This document shows, piece after piece, positions 57,712-64,000 of a stretch of DNA of 64,000 bases. The stretch covers positions 3,100,001 through 3,164,000 of the forward strand of contig NC_057373.1 of assembly GCF_016906535.1 (NCBI RefSeq). The letters run 5' to 3'. Both the position numbers and the translations under genes were made by a program. This DNA is from Rhizoctonia solani. Taxonomy: Eukaryota > Basidiomycota > Agaricomycetes > Cantharellales > Ceratobasidiaceae. A model generated the notes under the pieces. It saw nothing but the letters and a program-made list of their open reading frames with translations, was not told the DNA's origin and did no database searches. Every line of letters begins with the position of its first letter. The stretch's first letter is position 1.

Positions 57712-59480
57712 TCAGCCTGGAGCCACTCCAATTGCCTGTCCGATGTGTTCACCGACGCGTACTTGGACCTCAATTCCTTGTTCGCTGGCATCAGCCAAGT
57801 CATCATCCCATTTAATATGATCGCTGGGAAACACGATAATCACAGTGCTCCCTCCGTACTGGAACCACCCAATATCGTCACCTTTTTCCGCCCTATAACC
57901 CTCAGATCTATCGGTCCAACCAATAGACCCAACGAGTAGTGCGCCAATTGCGACGAAGCCAACTGGTGTTGTCAAAGCAGATGCGGAAGGGATGTTGGAT
58001 TCTATGACTCGAATATCTCGGCGGTTTGCCGTAAATACGTCTAATTCGGTGTTCACAGCTTGTGGATTCTGACGCAAAGAAAAATCAATCCCCGACCCGC
58101 ACAGTTGAGTTTGAGGGTACTTGCCACAGTATAATACTTTGAACCTTGACTAGTGGGAGCGCTAAAAGTCCCTGTGCACGGACTGTGGAACCGGTGGTAG
58201 TCGGCAGGGGCAAGACGAAATATAGCCAATGAGGGGTTGGCACCAAACTTTTCCTCGGCTAATTTCGCGTCACCCAACAATTCAGGTACTGAGAAGTGCT
58301 TTCCTTTGACCCTGGAGGTATTTTTAAGGACAAAATCACCCGGAAATATTCAGGGGTGTTCGAAGCGTACCATACTTTGGTTGCAGTGGTCACATTGTTC
58401 CATACCGTCAAGCGGCAATCGGCTACTGATGTTATTATAGTGGGATCATGGGGAGCATCGATAGGCCTAGCATCAGGTTTCAGCCTACGTGCAAAGAACT
58501 CGTTGAATGTCTTGTTTTTAGAATTACATTAGGAATGTACTCGGAGGAGCCGAAACTAAACGCGTACTTTGTATGCATTCAAATCTGGTTGAAGCAACTG
58601 AGAAGTATCAATTTCGTATGTTTCAACGAATGATTGTATATGTGGTTGCACAATAGCCGGATCCTCTCGGTCGTAAATCTGGCCCTCTGTGAACAGATCT
58701 TCTAGGCTTCTACGTATTATCGCTTCAAGGCCATGTACCTACGTTTGAAAGACTGGTCTTTGAGAAGCTTGTCGACTCGTTTTTCACCGAGAAGGGTTTG
58801 CTATGCATCCCCCGCAAAGCATATGTCAGGGGCACAACTAATTGAAGGACAATTTAATGGGTGCTATAAACTCACCGATAGGTACGATTGATTAAATAGA
58901 AGGTGCATACCAATACGAACATAGATAGGCATGTCTTCAAATTTCTTTTCCTTGGTCTTCCGGTCCATCACATAGTTTCCTGGTTTCCGGGGTTAGACTA
59001 AACGTGGGAGTAATTTGGTGCGTCAGCACTTGCCCATATGTTCATATGCGAATATCTGTGTGTAATTAAGTTGAAAATGTTTCAGATAGCAAGGGTTGGA
59101 TAAGAAGGTGCACATAGACTATCTAATTCCTGTTCGGAAAACATATCACGAATCCACGCATGTTTGCTAGCATGCGTAGTAGGGGCAATTGCACTATTAT
59201 GAACTGAAGTTCATTGATGCCCAATTCAAAATTTGACATTAGGGACATCACAAACGAATCACACACTTGTGTTCGACCCAGGGCTCTCCGACTTTTCTGA
59301 GTTTTGGACTATGATTTGTAGAGAATGCGCAAGTTTGCCATGAAGTCCTCTTCCTTCTTGCTTGGGTCCAGGTGAAGAAGGGGGCGATGGTGCAACATCA
59401 TCGGAACTGGAGCTTGAAGTTGAGTCAGACCTGTGAAGCGCACTACGCACTTTCCCAGCAATTTGCGAGATTCCGGGCAT
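57712..59480 (-). CDS. PSD: Phosphatidylserine decarboxylase
   Basis: Starts at 59480 (MPGISQIAGKVRSALHRS) and is split into about ten exons. Exon blocks include KFEDMPIYVRIGMHLLFNQS, VHGLEAIIRRSLEDLFTEGQ, TFNEFFARRLKPDARPID (substrate-binding FFxRxLKP motif), LTVWNNVTTATKVW, LAPADYHRFHSPCTGTF (catalytic His region) and SALTTPVGFVAIGALLVGS, and the self-cleavage site WFQYGGSTVIIVFPSDHIKW, whose Ser becomes the pyruvoyl group. TGA is at 57712-57714. The enzyme converts phosphatidylserine to phosphatidylethanolamine. No membrane anchor or mitochondrial presequence is seen, which suggests a type II, extramitochondrial PSD, but no C2 domain is present either. Confidence 0.92.
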
Positions 59481-59959
59481 CTTGCAGACTCCGGAAGTTT
59501 AGACTTGATAGAGTTTGCTTAGGCGGAGCGGTAAGTTATTGCGACGAGAAGTAGAGGTATGGAGTAGAATACCCAATCTCTATATAATCACCCCAAGTGC
59601 TATTCTAGAGCACGACTTGACGTCATGGCTCGTGTTATATTATGGGCCCTCGTCATTGTACATCAGTTATCCTAGAATTAGCCTGTAGTGACAATCTCGT
59701 AGCCTGTATGGATTCCGAAATTAGACAATATAACTCCGAGACTTGTGAGTAGAGTGGGATGTAGACAAATACCATATTTTGTCACGTGTTGCGTGGCTAG
59801 ATAATTCGCACCAACCATATACCAGGAGGCTGCTTTTTTGGTTTGTGGAACTTCAGGCGTTCCTGCTGCCACACCTCAGTCCAAGATAGAATTCGAAGCG
59901 ACCGGTTGCCTAGGAGGTTAAAATCCGTCATTGGCTGAGCGCACCGCGGCGCGAGGAAA
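59481..59959. promoter_or_regulatory. Divergent intergenic region PSD / MED21
   Basis: The 479 bp between two divergent start codons hold both promoters. No other feature was recognised. Confidence 0.5.
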
Positions 59960-60644
59960 ATGCCCGAGCTGCACAAGGAGCTCACCGCGGACATGGACAA
60001 ACTTACCCAGTTACATGACGCGATCGAATCAGTACGCTGCCTTTCTGCTACGCATTATGGTACCTAATTGTTACTCCAGCTTCTTGTTATCATGAGCAAC
60101 AGTGTTGTGTACCTTGTTACACGCAACTCTTTTCGACAAGTTAATCCCGATATCCCTATTACCAAAACGCGTCCTCCAGACAAAGAAGATTCCCCCGACG
60201 TATTCGAAGGTACTGTTATCAGACTATTGTACCAATATTCACCCAAACCTGGTTATTATAGCAAACAAACGCGAACTCGTTAACGACTTGATAACCAAGG
60301 CGAAGCAGATCGAGTACCTTATCAAATCTTTGCCGCCGCCCGAACCCGAATCAGAACAGGCATGTACATCCGCAGCAGGCTGTGGCTTCAAATTCAAATG
60401 CCTGACGTTTTTATTCGGGGATAGGCTGCAAGGTTGGTCTCACTCGAAGCGGAGATGAAACTAGCAAACGAGGAGTATCGGCAGGCGCTGGCTCGTGCGC
60501 GTAAGTGCTAATACTTTTGTTTGTCCAGAATTAGGTTAGCTTTACCAGAACATAAAACTAGGACGATTGCATACTCAGGTTGGGGAGGCGTTGGAACTTA
60601 TGCTCAATGACGTAGAAACAAGTGGCACAAGTACAAAAACTTGA
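59960..60644 (+). CDS. MED21: Mediator complex subunit 21
   Basis: Four coding exons, about 140 residues. Exon 1 from ATG 59960 reads MPELHKELTADMDKLTQLHD. Exon 2 reads LLVIMSNSVVYLVTRNSFRQ and VNPDIPITKTRPPDKEDSPD. Exon 3 reads ANKRELVNDLITKAKQIEYL and IKSLPPPEPESEQ. Exon 4 reads AARLVSLEAEMKLANEEYRQ and ALARA; the last exon ends GTSTKT with TGA at 60642-60644. The order (LQD-like start, YLVTR, P.IP.TK, F.ANK.ELV.DL+.KAKQIEYLI..LP) is the SRB7/MED21 signature. MED21 pairs with MED7 in the hinge of the Mediator middle module. Intron 3 (60360-60424) must use a GC donor (GCATGT) to keep frame. Start context is moderate; the first residues are shorter than in some homologs. Confidence 0.9.
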
Positions 60645-62048
60645 AGTGTAATCACACGTCAAAGGTAACTTCGAGGAAATTAATTGAGAGTGTGCTGCTT
60701 ATTGTCGGTACAACTGTACTAATGCTTTTGGCATCAATGTATTATCAAGGTACGATTCTATGCCAATGTATCACAGCCAACCTCGTTACTATTTGTCACT
60801 GGGATCAAGGTGAAAATGGTATGCTTAAAGAAACAAAAGTTGGTTGCTCGCGATCAACCTTGCCTACAGTAACTTGTATTTAAGAGTATGGACCCAAACA
60901 GAATAGAATAATTTACATTGAAAACAAACGTATTTGTATTCGTTGCCCCACGTCCTTCGATAGTCGAGAAAGTGTGGCTAGACCCGTATGCAACTCGTAT
61001 GTTCGCGAATTTCCTAATAAGCCATTCTGATTGCGTTCGTATCCTGGCTGTCCAGGCAGGCTGCCAACGAACGGATGTCCACTCGGTGGCGTGCTGGGCG
61101 CCACGTTTGATTTTTAGCGAACGTAGGGCAAAGTGAGGTTATAGAGGATTGCTCATAGCACGCAGAATGGCAGGAAATATAGAATAGACATCCAGTGAAC
61201 TGAGCCAATGGAAAACGTATGCATTCAATCGAATGATACGTCTAATTAGCTTGAATTTATACAACTAGTGCGATGTTGTGCAAGGACCCCGCGGGTGAGG
61301 ATCGACAGGCTATTTGCAATCGCTTCGATCATGTTCTGGGGTCCTGTTGTCCCCCTGTTCTCTGCTGCTGGCCGACCATCGCACTCCCTCAACGTACATA
61401 GTGTAATCTCGGGCTTGTTCAACTTTGGGAGCTCCCTGCCCGATCTGTACCCCGGCGTTGCTTTTGCGCACATAGGCTTCGTCTATCCATATCAATTTTT
61501 CATCTTAAACTTAGGTTTGTTGGAATCCTGGCTTGTCCACATTACTCATCGCAGATTTACGGAGCAATCGGTGAGTGAAAGTTAAAACATACAAACTATG
61601 GAACTGCTCGGGAGTATCAGTATGAGCATCGTAATGCTCTGGGAAAATTGGCCTACAGTGGTTGGGACCGTATCGATATGGCAGTCAATTCAGTCGTTGC
61701 CCTCGTGATTATTTGACCGCCCCATCGACGTCTTGCCAGCGTCAGACATTAGCCTGGGCCGTCACACACCCCACCCACACACCCGCTTAGACCCCAGTTC
61801 TCGCTCTTGTTTGGATTGGGTGCTGATATACGCTAGGTCAATTTCACAGATTGATTCCTCTGTAAACATACAAGCAGACTTAGTGACATTGGAGTTGTGG
61901 AGTCTGTATTGAGGGTCCTGGCTGCAGTTGTTTCATCTCCCGGGACGGGTTCGTACGATTTATAGTCCTTGATACTTTCATCCCAGTTGCCTGATTCACC
62001 TACATCTATTCAGATTAATAGGCACCAATCGAGATATTCAAACAAACC
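60645..62048. other. Intergenic region, no gene recognised
   Basis: Frames at 60641, 61268 and the minus-strand frames near 61000-61500 show no family resemblance. The last 250 bp are the promoter of the G-alpha gene. Confidence 0.45.
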
Positions 62049-63859
62049 ATGGGAAACTGCTTCAGCAATAACAACGATCCCGAAGCAACCAGAGCTCATC
62101 ATGAAGTTGAGAGGGAGCTGAAAGCTGTACGTATATCACTGCTGAGTTTATAGTTGATATACTTACCTCCTATGTTCCACTTTCTAGCATGCGAAGAAAC
62201 AGCAGGTTCAGATCAAGGTTCTACTTCTGGGGTCTGGCGACTCGGGCAAGTCAACAGTGCTCAAGGTCTGTCAATTGAGCGCTATGATGTATGGGGAGAC
62301 CTCACATTTTGAGTCTTTAGCAAATGCGAATAATCCATAACGACAAATTTACTCAACAAGAGGTCGAGCTGTATCGTCAATTGGTATTTAACAATATCAT
62401 CCGGGGTGCGGTCATGCTAGGCGATGCGTTGACGCTGATGCAATTACAACTCTCGCGAGAGAATGAGGTGAGTCCTTCCGCTTTGGGTTGCCTGTGATCA
62501 AGTGACTAAGCCTGTCCTTGCAGCGTTTTGTTGAAAAACTTCGCAGCACCAGTGACCTTCGAGATGGGGAGGCGTATCCTATGGAGCTGCTGCAACCACT
62601 ACAGGATTTGTGGGGAGATGCTGCCGCTCAGCAGGGGTGGTCTAGAGCCAATGAAGTGGCGTTGCCTGAGAAGTAAATTCTACTTGTTCACATACGTGAC
62701 TTTCACTGATCACAATCTGATTTTAGCCTTTATTAGTGCGTTGAAAACCGTCTATTTTTCACATTCACGCTGACTTACATATTTGAATAGCTTTTTTGGA
62801 GACTTGCCTCGAGTATTTCAACGTGACTATATCCCCACTACTCAGGTGACTCCTTTTTTAGACCCAAGCACATCTTATGCTTACATATTTTGCAGGACAT
62901 CATCCGGTGTCGGGCTCAGACCACTGGTATTACGGAAACGGTGTTTAAGCTACGAGGGCAAGAACTCCATCTTATTGATGTCGGGGGTCAACGATCGGAG
63001 CGCCGAAAGTGGATACACTGCTTTCAGGATGTGACAACTATTCTGTTCTTGGTGTCGCTCAACGGATATGACCAGTGTTTGTTCGAAGACTCCAATGCTG
63101 TGGGTATATTTCTCCCCGAAAAGCTCGGTTTGAACTCAACAGTGTGTCCGTCTGGTTTCAGAATCGTATGCAAGATGCTATGGCCATTTGGGATTCAATT
63201 TGTGATTCCGAATACTTTAGATCCACTAATATTGTAAGTTTTCCTTCTACACTATCTTACGTGTTGTACCAGTTATTCACTGATGACACACGGGGATAGA
63301 TACTATTTTTGAACAAAAATGACTTGTTTTCGGAGAAAGTCAAGAAGTCACCCATACGACGATACTTCCCTGTGAGTGCCTTTAGTCAAGGTGGTGATGG
63401 GTGTACTAGACACATAATAGGATTACGAAGGGCCGGAAGGCGATGCTGGAGAAGGCCGCATCTATTTCCGAAGGCGATTCTTGAAACTAAGTTCCAAGTC
63501 GGCGGCGCGAGAACCAACCTCTGGTAGACATTCTCCGCCGCGAAAACGAGAGATCTATACACAGTAAGGAGGTCCAAGGATTTGCTATGTGTAAACTGAA
63601 CTCGCATTAGCTTCACAAATGCGACCGATACGGCGTTACTGCGGGTTGTTATGGCTGCTGTTGAAGGTCAGTGTGGTATTGTAATCCATTTACAGCACAT
63701 TGGCTAACATTGTGGATTTATCTTTGCATCTTTGTTCCTTTAGAGTGCGTACCCTCTCTCCTTTCAAACATCCTCTCGCTTTGTTCTATCTGGGCATGTC
63801 CTAACCCCTCCTGGCCCTCAGTATCGCCTTTCGTGTTAGTTTGGTTGATGCACATTTGA
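62049..63859 (+). CDS. Heterotrimeric G-protein alpha subunit (C-terminus unresolved)
   Basis: Starts at ATG 62049 with [20 protein letters not shown]: Gly2 and Cys4 are the usual myristoylation and palmitoylation sites. GTPase motifs are the P-loop GSGDSGKST (usually GAGESGKST), switch [10 protein letters not shown] (catalytic Arg kept), switch [18 protein letters not shown] (catalytic Gln kept), FLNKNDLF (guanine specificity) and TNATDT. The helical domain includes [19 protein letters not shown] and [16 protein letters not shown]. After [11 protein letters not shown] comes a basic, Ser/Pro-rich insertion before the TNAT motif. After VVMAAVE the expected receptor-coupling tail (IIL...LR..GL-type) is not visible: the best acceptor gives ECVPSLLSN... 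ending LMHI with TGA at 63857-63859. Either the tail lies in an exon beyond the window or it is atypical. It belongs to the expanded divergent G-alpha set of Agaricomycetes (inference). Confidence 0.85.
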
Positions 63860-64000
63860 TCTAACATCCTTTCTTTACATTACATTTGGGTCTCTATGTC
63901 ATATCGTGGTTACATTTCGGAACATTCAATCCATACCCTCCAATCAACTCCATTTACTGGGTACCTGTCAACCCATCAAAATCTGCCCCCGATACAATGG
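63860..64000. other. Right edge of the window downstream of the G-alpha gene
   Basis: T/C-rich sequence that could be 3' UTR or an intron of the G-alpha gene; no coding block for a canonical G-alpha tail was seen. Confidence 0.4.

Overview
The window is ordinary nuclear DNA of a basidiomycete fungus. Genes lie on both strands and are cut by many introns of about 45-70 nt with GT..AG ends and CTAAC/CTGAC-like branch points. Several families seen here (proteins resembling DUF6534, DUF6593 and DUF6729) are known mainly from Agaricomycetes. A Rhizoctonia/Ceratobasidiaceae-type genome is my best guess, but that is inference. No rRNA, tRNA, CRISPR or virus-like sequence was seen.

Layout. 1-3777 (-): 3' truncated large protein resembling the nucleolar ribosome-biogenesis factor Urb2/Npa2. 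5470-5808 (+): small secreted precursor with six 13-residue units separated by Kex2-type Lys-Arg sites. 6680-7768 (+): Mpv17/PMP22 membrane protein. 9770-12411 (+): Ser/Pro-rich coiled-coil protein with a tryptophan heptad array. 14396-15560 (+): TMEM53/DUF829 hydrolase-like protein. 17270-18766 (-): AIF/FSP1-like flavoprotein. 19707-21073 (-) and 21213-22989 (+): SGT2 and PRP19, divergent over 139 bp. 24428-28698 (-): OPT oligopeptide transporter. 30759-34349 (-): kinesin-6. 34496-36819 (-) and 36946-37431 (+): VPS72/YL1 and a mitoribosomal mL61-like protein, divergent over 126 bp. 37963-45101 (+): three tandem multi-pass membrane genes (DUF6534-like), the middle one damaged. 46212-48361 (+): UNC93-like MFS protein. 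48804-51394 (-): AT-hook/zinc-ribbon protein. 51807-52692 (-): p23/SBA1. 53245-54217 (-): ATP11. 54676-55519 (-): DUF6593 protein. 56676-57367 (-): small membrane protein. 57712-59480 (-): phosphatidylserine decarboxylase. 59960-60644 (+): Mediator MED21. 62049 to about 63859 (+): G-protein alpha subunit.

Most genes are housekeeping: splicing (PRP19), chaperones (SGT2, p23), chromatin and transcription (VPS72, MED21), mitochondria (mL61, ATP11), membrane lipid (PSD) and cytokinesis (kinesin-6). The accessory or novel content is the Kex2-repeat peptide precursor, the tandem membrane-gene array with a decaying copy and a short insertion, the tryptophan-heptad protein, and three candidate GC-AG introns in housekeeping genes. 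Splice models were built by eye and were not tested against transcripts.
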